64,000 bases of DNA from AP-16 sp963755055 (GTDB lineage Bacteria; Pseudomonadota; Alphaproteobacteria; Rhizobiales; Xanthobacteraceae), in NCBI GenBank assembly GCA_963755055.1, contig CAVWIS010000041.1:62001-126000 (forward strand). The letters run 5' to 3'. The notes under the pieces are model-generated. The model ran no database searches and was not told the origin of the DNA. It saw only the letters and a list, made by a program, of their open reading frames with translations. Positions 19,675 to 27,940 of this stretch are shown piece by piece. The position numbers and the translations under genes are program-made. Positions within the stretch are counted from its first letter, which is position 1; each line of letters starts with the position of its first letter.

Positions 19675-21894
19675 TCCTGCGCGACCAGTTGGGCGTAGTC
19701 TCCGTTCAACGCCATCAGCTCCTCGTGCGTTCCCTGCTCGACGATCCTGCCCTTCCGCAGCACGATGATCTCGTCGCAGTCGCGGATCGTGCTCAGGCGG
19801 TGCGCGATGATGATGCAGGTGCAGCCGCGCCGCCGCAGGCTGTCGTCGATCGCTTTCTCGGTGATCGGGTCGAGCGCCGCGGTCGCCTCGTCGAGAACCA
19901 GGAGCGATGGATTCGGCGACCAGAGCGCGGGCGATCTCGATCCGCTGGCGCTGTCCGCCGCTGAAGTTCGTGCCGCCCTCGCTGACCAGGCAGTCGTAGT
20001 TCCCGGGTCGCGCCGCGATGTCGTCGTGAATGCACGCGTCCTTCAGCGCCTGCGATATCTCCGCCTCGCCGACCGTCGAATCCCACAGCGTGAGGTTGTC
20101 GCGAACCGTGCCCTCGAACAGGAAGATGTCCTGGTCGACATAGGCGACCGAGTTGGCGAACAGCTGCGGCGGGATCTCCGACAATGGCCGGCCGTCGAAG
20201 CGGATTTCGCCCGGCCCAGGGCTTGTACAGGCCGCAGATCAGCCGGCCGAGCGTCGACTTTCCGCTGCCCGAAGCGCCGACCAGCGCCACCCGCTTGCCC
20301 GGCTCGACCGCAGATCGAAGTCCGTCGATCAGCGGCGGCTCCAGCAGCGAATAACCGAACTGCATGTTGTCGAGCTCGATCCGCCCGGCGAGCTTCGGCG
20401 GCAGGCGGGCGGCCGCCAGCACCGCAGGTCGGCGCCGGGTCGAGCGGATAGTTGTAGACGTCCTCCAGGCGCTCGAGGCCGCCTTTGATGGTCTGGAAGT
20501 TTCCCGCCTGGTTGACCAGCGTGGTGATCGGCCCGGAGAAGCTCGCCATCAGGGACTGGAAAGCGACGAGACTGCCGAGCGTAAGCGCGCCCTCGATGAC
20601 CCGCAGGCCGCCGATCCCGAGGATCGCCGCCATGGTCAGGCCGGCGAACAGCGTCGGCAGCATGTCGAGAATCGTCGACGACAGCCCGAGAGCCTGCTCG
20701 GCATTCAGGGTCTTGGCCTGAATTCCGGCCCAGTGCGCAAACGCATCGTCCTCGAGGCCGCTCGCCTTGAGGGTCTCGATCGTGCGCACGGCGCCAATGA
20801 TGCTGCCGATGAGCTTGCCGCGCTCGAGCATCAGGCTGCGGCCGAGATCCTCCCGGCGCCGGGCGACCAGCTTCAGGGCGAGGACATTCGATCAACGACA
20901 TGCCGATCCCGAGCACGGCGAGCGGCAGGTCGTAGATCATCATGGCAGCGGCGAAGAACACCAGGGACATCAGGCTCAGCGCATTGATGGCGACGCCGCC
21001 CGAGATCAGGCGCGCGATCTGCTCGTTGGTGGCGACCCGGTTGGCGATGTCGCCGGCATGACGCTGGCTGAAGAACTCCATCGGCAGCGCGAGGACGTGC
21101 CACAGGAAGCGGCTGATCATGGTCACCGCGAGCTTGGTCTCGAGGCGCAGCAGCAGCGACTGCTGCAGCGCCGTGATCAGGGCGCGCGCCAGCCGCCGCC
21201 ACCGCCATGCCGATGAGCAGCGGGATGAACCATCCGGTGGAGTTCTGGATCAGAATATCGTCGACGAAGATCTTGGAGAACGCCGGAATCACGAATTCCC
21301 GGAACGACGAGCATCAGGCTCACCGCCACCAGCAGGTTGACCGCGGGCTTCGAGGCGCGCAGCTCGCGAAGCAGGATGGGCAGCGCTCGCGACCTTCCTG
21401 CCCATCTTCTTGAACTCTTCGTTCGGCTCGAACGTCAGGACGACGCCGGTGAACGCCAGGTCCAGCTCCGCCATGTCGATCTGCCGTCGGCCCATCGCGG
21501 GGTCGTTGATGAAGGCGTGTCCGCGACGAATTCCCTCGAGAACGACGAAGTGATTGAAGTTCCAGTGAATGATGCATGGCATCGGCAGGGTAGGCACGCC
21601 CGCGGGCTCCGAGCGGAATCCCCGGGCGGTGAACCCGAACCGACGCGCCGCGATCAGGACGTTGGCCGCCTTGCTGCCGTCCCGCGATACGCCGCAGGCC
21701 ACGCGCAACCGCTCGAGCGGGATCCACACGCCATGATGGGCGAGGATCATGGCGAGCGACGCCGCGCCGCACTCGACCGCCTCCATTTGCAGAATCGTCG
21801 GCGTCCGCCTGACGCTGCGGCGGCCGAACAGGCCGCGCAGGCGCCGAAACAGGCGACGCGCCGGGCGCTGGGTCTCTTCCGCCTGGGCCTCCAT
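19671..21894 (-). CDS. NHLM-type bacteriocin ABC transporter with C39 peptidase domain (several apparent frameshifts)
   Basis: About 740 residues after correction. An N-terminal C39 peptidase domain has QMEAVECGAASLAMILAHHG (catalytic Cys), CIIHWNFNHFVVLEG (His) and INDPAMG (Asp); it should cut leaders after double glycine, fitting the VVGG sites of both precursors. The membrane domain (FIPLLIGMAVA, MISRFLWHVLALPMEFF) and ATPase (Walker A GASGSGKS, signature FSGGQRQRIEIARAL) follow. The frame breaks about seven times (near 21385, 21300, 21190, 20885, 20420, 20218, 19915); the first four are each cured by removing one base. If these breaks are real the exporter is dead, but the uniform pattern suggests sequence error. 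Confidence 0.85.
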
Positions 21895-21905
21895 GCGAAA
21901 CGGCT

Positions 21906-23168
21906 CTATCCGGCGATTCCGCTCAAACGCTTGATGATCGGCACGACGAGATCGAGCGGACGCTGTTTGCGGGTGGTGATCTCCGCCCGGGTCAGCGTCC
22001 CCGTCGTCAGGCGGATGGCAGGCCCCGCGCCCACCGCCCAGTGATAGCCGCTCACCGTCCCCTCGTCGTGCTGCAGCTTCACCACGGCCGCGTAGGGCGC
22101 GCCGTCGCGCGAGAAGCGGCTCACCAGAGTATCGTTGTGCAGCACCGCGGCCATGCCCTGCGGCGTCATCGGGAACTCGGACAGCGTCGCCACCGTGCCG
22201 ACCAGCGCGCCGAACTCCTCGCGCTTGACCGTGCTGGGCTCGAGGCGGACCTCCATGCCGGGCTTCACGCTCTTGCCGCGATCCGCCGGGATATAGATCA
22301 CCGCGTCCAGCGTCGTGCCCTCGGTCTCGATGGCGATCACCGGCGTGCCGACGGACAGAACCGAGCCCGTCGAGATCTTGACCTCGATGACCCGCCCCTC
22401 GATCGGGCTCGCCACCTGCGTGTTGCGCCCGAGCTCGCTCGCGAGCTGGTCCATCAGACGACGCGCCTCGTTGACGCGAAACTGGGAGTCCTGGCGATCG
22501 CGATCGCGCTGGGTCTCCAGGTCGACTTTCTGCGCTCTCAGCTTGAGGATCTCGTTCTCGGTATCGGTCTTGCGCTGCTGCGCGTCGGCGAGCTCACGCC
22601 GCCGGTCCTCGACATTGCGGCGCGTCGTGTAGCCCTTGGCAAGCAGGCCTTCGAGGTTCTTCACCTCGACCAGGAGATAGTCGATGCGCTGGTCGGTCGC
22701 GTGAATGATCTGGTTGAATGCGGCTTCGAGCGTGGCGAAGTTCTTGAATTTTGCGGCGAGCTCGCGCTCGATGTTGCCGACCAGGACGGAATGCTCGCGC
22801 TCGCGCTCGCGATAGACCTCGGCGGCGCTGCGCTGGCGCTCCTCGACATCGGTCTGGACGATCCGCGCGATCGCCTGGCCCTGCGATACGTGGTCTCCGA
22901 CCACGACGTCGATCGAGGCGAGCCGGCCCCCCGCGGCCGAGACCGCGTCCACCACCCGGCCGCCGGCGCTGATCAGAATGCCTTCTCCCGGCACCCGGGT
23001 CGGGATGCTCCCGATGATGCTCCAGGCGACGGCGGCCGCGAGGCACAACAGGAGGACGAGCCCGGCCACCCAATCGAGGGGCTTGGTGATCCTGACGAGA
23101 TGGTCCAGCTGCTCCGGCGACGCGATCCGGTCGAGGGCGACGGCGCGGAATACCCGCTGGTTGCTCAT
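21906..23168 (-). CDS. HlyD-type secretion adaptor of the NHLM exporter
   Basis: 420 residues. One membrane helix (WVAGLVLLLCLAAAVAWSII, about residues 33-55) is followed by a biotinyl-lipoyl half-motif (GGRLASIDVVVGDHVSQGQA), a long coiled coil (about 110-260), the second half-motif (ASPIEGRVIEVKISTGSVLS) and a beta-barrel. This is the periplasmic adaptor that links the inner-membrane ABC exporter to an outer-membrane channel (NHLM secretion protein type, TIGR03794). It is the first gene of the export operon, 11 bases before the C39 transporter. No TolC-like gene is in the window. The frame is intact. Confidence 0.9.
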   Translation of the reverse strand: MSNQRVFRAVALDRIASPEQLDHLVRITKPLDWVAGLVLLLCLAAAVAWSIIGSIPTRVPGEGILISAGGRVVDAVSAAGGRLASIDVVVGDHVSQGQAIARIVQTDVEERQRSAAEVYREREREHSVLVGNIERELAAKFKNFATLEAAFNQIIHATDQRIDYLLVEVKNLEGLLAKGYTTRRNVEDRRRELADAQQRKTDTENEILKLRAQKVDLETQRDRDRQDSQFRVNEARRLMDQLASELGRNTQVASPIEGRVIEVKISTGSVLSVGTPVIAIETEGTTLDAVIYIPADRGKSVKPGMEVRLEPSTVKREEFGALVGTVATLSEFPMTPQGMAAVLHNDTLVSRFSRDGAPYAAVVKLQHDEGTVSGYHWAVGAGPAIRLTTGTLTRAEITTRKQRPLDLVVPIIKRLSGIAG

Positions 23169-23650
23169 GTCACCGGCATCCCGACGAGCGACCGGCGCGC
23201 GGTCGACGAGCTTTGCGTAACCACACGGGCCTCTCCTCCGCAGCGGCCGAGCCGGTAAGTATCATGCGCCGACGAGGGAATATGGCAATAGCCCTCGCGG
23301 CATAATCGCCCGGGAGGCGCCGGTTCCGGCATTTATCGGGCCGGGCGCGAACCACGCCCGGCCCCCGCCCGTGCCGCCCTGGCGCTGCCGTTGCCGTCGA
23401 TCGGCGGCCGTCGGGGAAGGCTTCCACCTCAGGTCGGGCCGCAAGGTCGGCTCCGCACGCGCCGTGACGGCCTGCCGCGATGCTGGCGCAATCGCCGGTA
23501 CTGGACTAACATTCCCTCCCGGCCGCCCGGCGGAGGGCGGTCGGCGACAACCCCGAACGCATGACCTACGCACCCCGGATATCTGCATTTGGTCGCCGCC
23601 GGCGGGGCTCCCGAGACCGCCGAGGAGGCGCGCAGGATCGCCGACCCGAC
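23169..23650. promoter_or_regulatory. Divergent intergenic region, export operon / secreted protein
   Basis: 482 bases with no gene. Read leftward, TTGCCA (complement of 23283-23288) followed 18 bases on by TGATAC is a weak candidate promoter for the export operon. The rightward secreted-protein gene should also start here. The middle is arginine-codon-rich GC sequence with no convincing ORF, and I saw no third precursor with the shared leader motif. Confidence 0.35.
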
Positions 23651-24133
23651 ATGATGATTCGTGCCGCATTGCTGGGGTTGCTGATGCTGGCGATGGGTTC
23701 GTACCCTGCGGCCGCCAGGGTTCTCGACGACAAGGATTTTGCCAGGATTTCCGAGATCAGGGAGCTGTTCATCACACTGACGAGCGATATCGGCAAAGCG
23801 CTGCAGCGGACCGACATCTCCAGCGGCGAAGCCGATTGCATGAAGCGGACGCTGGACGATCTCATCCAGGCTTCGCAGGAGCTCGGGAGCTACGAATACC
23901 TGATCACCATCGAGTTGCAGATGAGCGATTTCGGCGACGACAAGGCGCTGAAGGACATTCTCCGGTTCGCGGTCGCCCGGGCCCTCGACATCCTGGAGAC
24001 CGAGCGAAGGCATATGGGCGAATTCTCCGACCAGTGCTCGCGCTTTCCCCTGTCGTTGGCCAAGACCAGACAGGCCGTGCAATTCATCGACGCGACGACC
24101 GCCATCCTCAATGCCATCCGCCCGCGGCTGTAG
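23651..24133 (+). CDS. Secreted/periplasmic protein of unknown function
   Basis: 160 residues starting MMIRAALLGLLMLAMGSYPA, a clear signal peptide with likely cleavage after AAA near residue 20. The mature part is helical (ISEIRELFITLTSDIGKALQ; CMKRTLDDLIQASQELGSYE) with two cysteines that could pair. I do not recognise the family. The longer start at 23561 adds an arginine-rich stretch and is unlikely. It is transcribed against its neighbours in the RiPP cluster, between exporter and TfuA, so it could be an immunity or sensing factor, but this is only positional. Confidence 0.65.
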   Translation: MMIRAALLGLLMLAMGSYPAAARVLDDKDFARISEIRELFITLTSDIGKALQRTDISSGEADCMKRTLDDLIQASQELGSYEYLITIELQMSDFGDDKALKDILRFAVARALDILETERRHMGEFSDQCSRFPLSLAKTRQAVQFIDATTAILNAIRPRL

Positions 24134-24232
24134 GGGGGACCGATTGGCGTCCGAAGGCGGTGCGCCGACCATGCCCGCGGGGGTAGTTTCGCGGTATTGC
24201 CGATCGGGCGCTCGTCCCCTGCACGAACGTCG

Positions 24233-25342
24233 TCAGCGATCGCCCGAAAGTCTCTCCTTCGCGGTCATCAGCCGGAGATGATCCGCAAGACTCTCGCCGA
24301 TCCGGGTGGAGTACAAACGATCGAGCCGTTCGATCAGCAGCGTATCGTTGATGAATTGCCAGAATGCATCATCCGAGATCGACTCCGATTGCATCCAGGC
24401 GCGCCGTGCCTCCTCGTCGGGAATGTTGAACCGTGCGCAGAACCTGCCTGCACATTCGGCGACCTCGTCGGCGCCGAGCTGCCAACCCAGATGGACCGCG
24501 GCATCCCGCGCCGCCAGCCTCAGGAGCATGCCCCGGCGAAGACTCTCGATCGTTTCTCCCGCGCGCAACTCGCGGCTCTCGTCCAGGGTCGAGACCCGCT
24601 TTCCGCTGACCTTGTCCAATGCTATCTCATTGCGCAGACGCTCGAAGAACACGGTGCGTTCCACCTCGAACGAGACCGTGGTCGAGGGCTGATCTCTTCC
24701 CGCCGCTTCCTTGATTGCTCGCAACAGCGCCAGCGCATCCCTGGCCTTCAGTCCTCGGCCGCGCTCGCGGCAGTAGCGCAGCCACTTGCCGGCATGCAGC
24801 CCGCCCTCTTCCTGTCCGATGGATTTCGCCAGGGTGTCATATGAGCGCGCCGGGAACGGTAACGAGCCGGCAGCGGCGACGAGCCGCTCCGCCAGCTCCG
24901 GCCCGATGATGCCGTCCTGCACGGCGCCCGTGCAGCAATCGCGAATATCCACCAGCGCATCGCTGAGCGGCAGATACCCCAGCTCCGCCGGGCCGTGGGA
25001 AACCGCGACCTCGTCGTCGCCGAATACGACACCGTCGCGATACCATTCGAAGATCGTGCCGACTCCGACCATCCCGAACGGATGCAGCTCGGCGGCGCGA
25101 AGCGCTCCCATGCTGGCGGCGCCGAACACATGGACGCCGGAGCGCATGGCGAACAGGATCTCCTTGTGCCACACCGCCGGAACGGTCTCGAAGTATCCGT
25201 CGATGATGCCGATGAATCTCGGCTTTCGTTCGAGCGCGCGCAGCACATCGCCCTGCTGCGCGGGGGGAAGATAGATTGCATCGAGCACCTGCGAGGCCTC
25301 GCCGACTGGAAGGCTCGGCCCCAGAAAGATACAGGTTGTCAC
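24233..25342 (-). CDS. tfuA: TfuA-like protein, YcaO partner
   Basis: 369 residues. The TfuA core is clear: IFLGPSLPVGEA, FIGIIDGYFETVPAVWHKEI and HVFGAASMGALRAAEL. TfuA proteins work with YcaO enzymes in thioamide formation (archaeal methyl-coenzyme M reductase, thiovarsolins) and occur in the trifolitoxin locus from which they are named. Residues about 276-369 form a helical domain (DEVAECAGRFCARFNIPDEE, AWMQSESISDDAFWQFINDT) that also appears at the C-terminus of MBL1. It overlaps the YcaO stop by four bases (ATGA), so the two are translationally coupled. It is the last gene of the leftward biosynthetic operon. Confidence 0.92.
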   Translation of the reverse strand: MTTCIFLGPSLPVGEASQVLDAIYLPPAQQGDVLRALERKPRFIGIIDGYFETVPAVWHKEILFAMRSGVHVFGAASMGALRAAELHPFGMVGVGTIFEWYRDGVVFGDDEVAVSHGPAELGYLPLSDALVDIRDCCTGAVQDGIIGPELAERLVAAAGSLPFPARSYDTLAKSIGQEEGGLHAGKWLRYCRERGRGLKARDALALLRAIKEAAGRDQPSTTVSFEVERTVFFERLRNEIALDKVSGKRVSTLDESRELRAGETIESLRRGMLLRLAARDAAVHLGWQLGADEVAECAGRFCARFNIPDEEARRAWMQSESISDDAFWQFINDTLLIERLDRLYSTRIGESLADHLRLMTAKERLSGDR

Positions 25343-26538
25343 GACTCCTGGCTCCGCAATCTGGAACGAACGCGTTGTCCGGGGATGTACATGTCACCCT
25401 CGGTCGGTCCTTCGAGGCCCGGAACAATGACTCTGGCGACGGCTATCGGCATGTCCCGAGGGCTGAGATCGATGAACAGCACCTGGTCGATTCCGATAGC
25501 CTGCAGCCGTCCGACGACATAGTCGATCTCGGCGGTCAAGGTATCTCCTGACCAGGTGGGAACATCGCAATACTTCAACGTCCCGCCGCTGCCCCGCGCG
25601 AGCGACCGGCTATGGTCGAGGGCCTCCTCACTCTGCGACGACCAGTAACGCGGGCGGCCGAAATCGTCGCGCGATCCTGCTATCACCGTCAGCCGGCTTT
25701 GTGCCGCCTCGGTCAGGGCGCGCGCCAGGGCGACATTGCGATCCGGATGACAACCGGCGCCAAATGCTCCGGGGAACGGCCGTGTCACCGCGTCCGCCGT
25801 CAGATCGAAGATGACCGCGCGGAACGCCGCGATTCCGATATCGCTGGTGACGTTCCAGACGATCGGCGTGATTCCCGCCTGATGGAACCGGCCGAGCAGG
25901 TCCTTGTCGGCCGGATGGTCGACGCTTTCGAGGTCGAGCCTCCGGCCGGCCTGCTGCGCCGCCGGGGCGTAGTTCCAAAGGGCCAGCGCGTCGCGCTCGA
26001 CGACCTCGCACAGTGCGTGCAGGATCGCTTCGGCGAGCACATTTCCCGACGCCAATCCATTGGTGGTGGAGGGAAACGAGCCGCTGCCGTCCCTCCAGGG
26101 AATGGTCGCGTCGGCGTGAACCATCTCGTAGGGGACCCAGACCGACGTTCTTCTGGCCCAGTCGGTGGCTTCCGCCCAATGGATCGGGCGATTGGCGCCG
26201 AACAACGAGTTGCGGACGCGGGGAAGCGCCTCGATGTCGACGACCACCCGGTCCTTGGCGAGATCGGCGAGCCGCGCGAACTGCAGCGACAGGGCCGGTC
26301 TTTCGGCAAGCGCGGTCTCGATCGATTCCATGGTGGCGGAAACCCGGGCCGCCCAGTGATCCAGCCCCTTTCCCTGCGCGACCGAGAGCGTGCGTGAATT
26401 CGGGCGCACCGCGATCCATACCGGGATTCCGATGCGGTCGAGCCGCGTAATGTCGCCGACGCGTGTTATTCCCAGAGTGCTGAGGTGCGGCTCGATCCGC
26501 CGCCATGTTTCCTCCGGCGCTATGATCCGATCGGCCAT
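25339..26538 (-). CDS. YcaO-domain enzyme (thioamide/azoline-forming)
   Basis: 399 residues. ATP/Mg-binding elements of YcaO are visible: SATMESIETALAE (ExxxE-type), NVLAEAILHALCEVVERDAL and NVALARALTEAAQSRLTVIA (Q/R-rich helix), with the AGSRDD loop. YcaO uses ATP to activate a peptide amide for attack by a Cys/Ser/Thr side chain or sulfide. The C-terminus ends RSRLRSQES and lacks the PxPxP tail of many azoline-forming YcaOs; together with a coupled TfuA this leans towards thioamidation, though the ThiF-like modules fused to the halogenases keep azoline formation possible. No McbC/SagB-like dehydrogenase is nearby, so oxidised azoles are not predicted. Confidence 0.93.
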   Translation of the reverse strand: MADRIIAPEETWRRIEPHLSTLGITRVGDITRLDRIGIPVWIAVRPNSRTLSVAQGKGLDHWAARVSATMESIETALAERPALSLQFARLADLAKDRVVVDIEALPRVRNSLFGANRPIHWAEATDWARRTSVWVPYEMVHADATIPWRDGSGSFPSTTNGLASGNVLAEAILHALCEVVERDALALWNYAPAAQQAGRRLDLESVDHPADKDLLGRFHQAGITPIVWNVTSDIGIAAFRAVIFDLTADAVTRPFPGAFGAGCHPDRNVALARALTEAAQSRLTVIAGSRDDFGRPRYWSSQSEEALDHSRSLARGSGGTLKYCDVPTWSGDTLTAEIDYVVGRLQAIGIDQVLFIDLSPRDMPIAVARVIVPGLEGPTEGDMYIPGQRVRSRLRSQES

Positions 26539-26546
26539 CTCGATCG

Positions 26547-27872
26547 CTAGGCTTCAGGCCCGGTGGAGGGTGCCGCGGCCGGTTGAGTTCTTCCGACCCA
26601 GCCGCGCTGCTGGAATTGTCCGAGCACCGATGTCAGCGCCGCGCCATCCACCGCCAGCTCGGCCTGCAGGGCCGCGATGGTGCGCCCGCTGCCGAGCGCG
26701 GACAGCATTTTCGCGACCCAGGCGGTCTGCGGATTGAGGGGAAACTCGGCTTCCAGCGCGCTGCCGCGGGCAAACACCACGGTGTCCTTCCCCGACAGCA
26801 CGCGGACGGCGGGCGCGAGCGCGGGAACGTCGTGCTCCTCCCAGGGCCGCGGCGCCGCGGGTGGCTCCGGCGAGACGGCCCTGATGCCGTCGATCCGCCG
26901 CATGTCGCGGACCGTGTAGGGGAGGCGCTGGTCCGCCGGCACGGTTCGCTCCCAGATCTCGAGGCAGAGACGATCGAGATGACGCCGCCGCGCCGCCTCG
27001 CTCGGATAGGGTTGGCGGCACGCGCTTTCGATCTCCTCGAAGATTTCCAGATCCTCCGCGGCAAGCGCCGTCTCGTCGGCAAAACGCGGGGCGAGCGCCT
27101 GCAGGAAGATGCTGCGCATCGGCATCTGCTCCGCCAGGAAGCGGCAGTACCGATTGCGGCCCAGCCGAAAGCTGACCGACATCGACGGCTCGAGATACTC
27201 GACATAGTGCCACGCCATCATGGGCATCAACAGCGTCTCTCCCGGACTGAGAACGCAATCCCAGGCATTGGTGTAGCGCAGGAATGCCGTCTTGTCGGCT
27301 TCGGAGAAATTTTCCAGAAAAACCGAGCTCGTCCGCTCGATACCGGCGTCGACGAACGGATCGAGCTTGCGGGTTTCCCGCGGGTCGATGATCACGTAGC
27401 GTTTCGTGCCGAGCGCCTGATACATGATCACGTCGCGCAGGTCGCCGTCGAAATGCAGATGCGCGGAGTTGCCCTTGCCGGCAAAGAACATGGTCGAGAT
27501 GACGTCGGCGCCCTCCCGCAGGTCGCAGGCCTCCGGCCGGCCGACGCGGTCGAGGATGCCGGCCGGCGTGGGATACTCGACGCAATAGAGATCGCTATCC
27601 GATCTCGCCGCGAGAATGTCGAGAAACTCCGCGACCGTCATGGGACGGGGCTCGGCGGTCCGTCCATGCGCCAGCAGCGCGCCCACATAGTTGGGCTGCA
27701 CCTGGAGCACGACGTCGCCGATCTGCCGGCGCGCGGCGTCCGGCGTGTCGATGGCCCGGATCGGCTGCCGGTCGAACAGGTCGGTCAGGATCACCGGCCG
27801 GCCCGGCCGGATGTAATCGCGCAGCAGCACGTCCGCGGCCGGCGAGGACATGCGCTCGACATTGTCCAGCAT
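26547..27872 (-). CDS. JmjC/cupin-8 Fe(II)-2OG oxygenase with C-terminal PqqD-like domain
   Basis: 441 residues. The N-terminal 300 residues are a cupin-8 (JmjC, FIH-type) fold: SAHLHFDGDLRDVIMYQALG gives the HxD metal pair with the cofactor-side K in GTKRYVIIDP, and LMPMMAWHYVEYL gives the distal His. Such enzymes hydroxylate side chains of peptides, often at the beta carbon. The last ~80 residues (VRVLSGKDTVVFARG, LNPQTAWVAKMLSALGSGRT, VLGQFQQRGWV) look like a PqqD-type winged helix, the usual RiPP leader-binding fold. Two adjacent ATGs exist (27875, 27872); AGGAG spacing favours the second. It precedes YcaO by eight bases. Confidence 0.88.
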   Translation of the reverse strand: MLDNVERMSSPAADVLLRDYIRPGRPVILTDLFDRQPIRAIDTPDAARRQIGDVVLQVQPNYVGALLAHGRTAEPRPMTVAEFLDILAARSDSDLYCVEYPTPAGILDRVGRPEACDLREGADVISTMFFAGKGNSAHLHFDGDLRDVIMYQALGTKRYVIIDPRETRKLDPFVDAGIERTSSVFLENFSEADKTAFLRYTNAWDCVLSPGETLLMPMMAWHYVEYLEPSMSVSFRLGRNRYCRFLAEQMPMRSIFLQALAPRFADETALAAEDLEIFEEIESACRQPYPSEAARRRHLDRLCLEIWERTVPADQRLPYTVRDMRRIDGIRAVSPEPPAAPRPWEEHDVPALAPAVRVLSGKDTVVFARGSALEAEFPLNPQTAWVAKMLSALGSGRTIAALQAELAVDGAALTSVLGQFQQRGWVGRTQPAAAPSTGPEA

Positions 27873-27940
27873 CATTGCTCCTCTCCGCTTTGCCGAAGCC
27901 GACCCGTCCGGCCTCGCATGATACGAGCGCAGCGCCGCGC

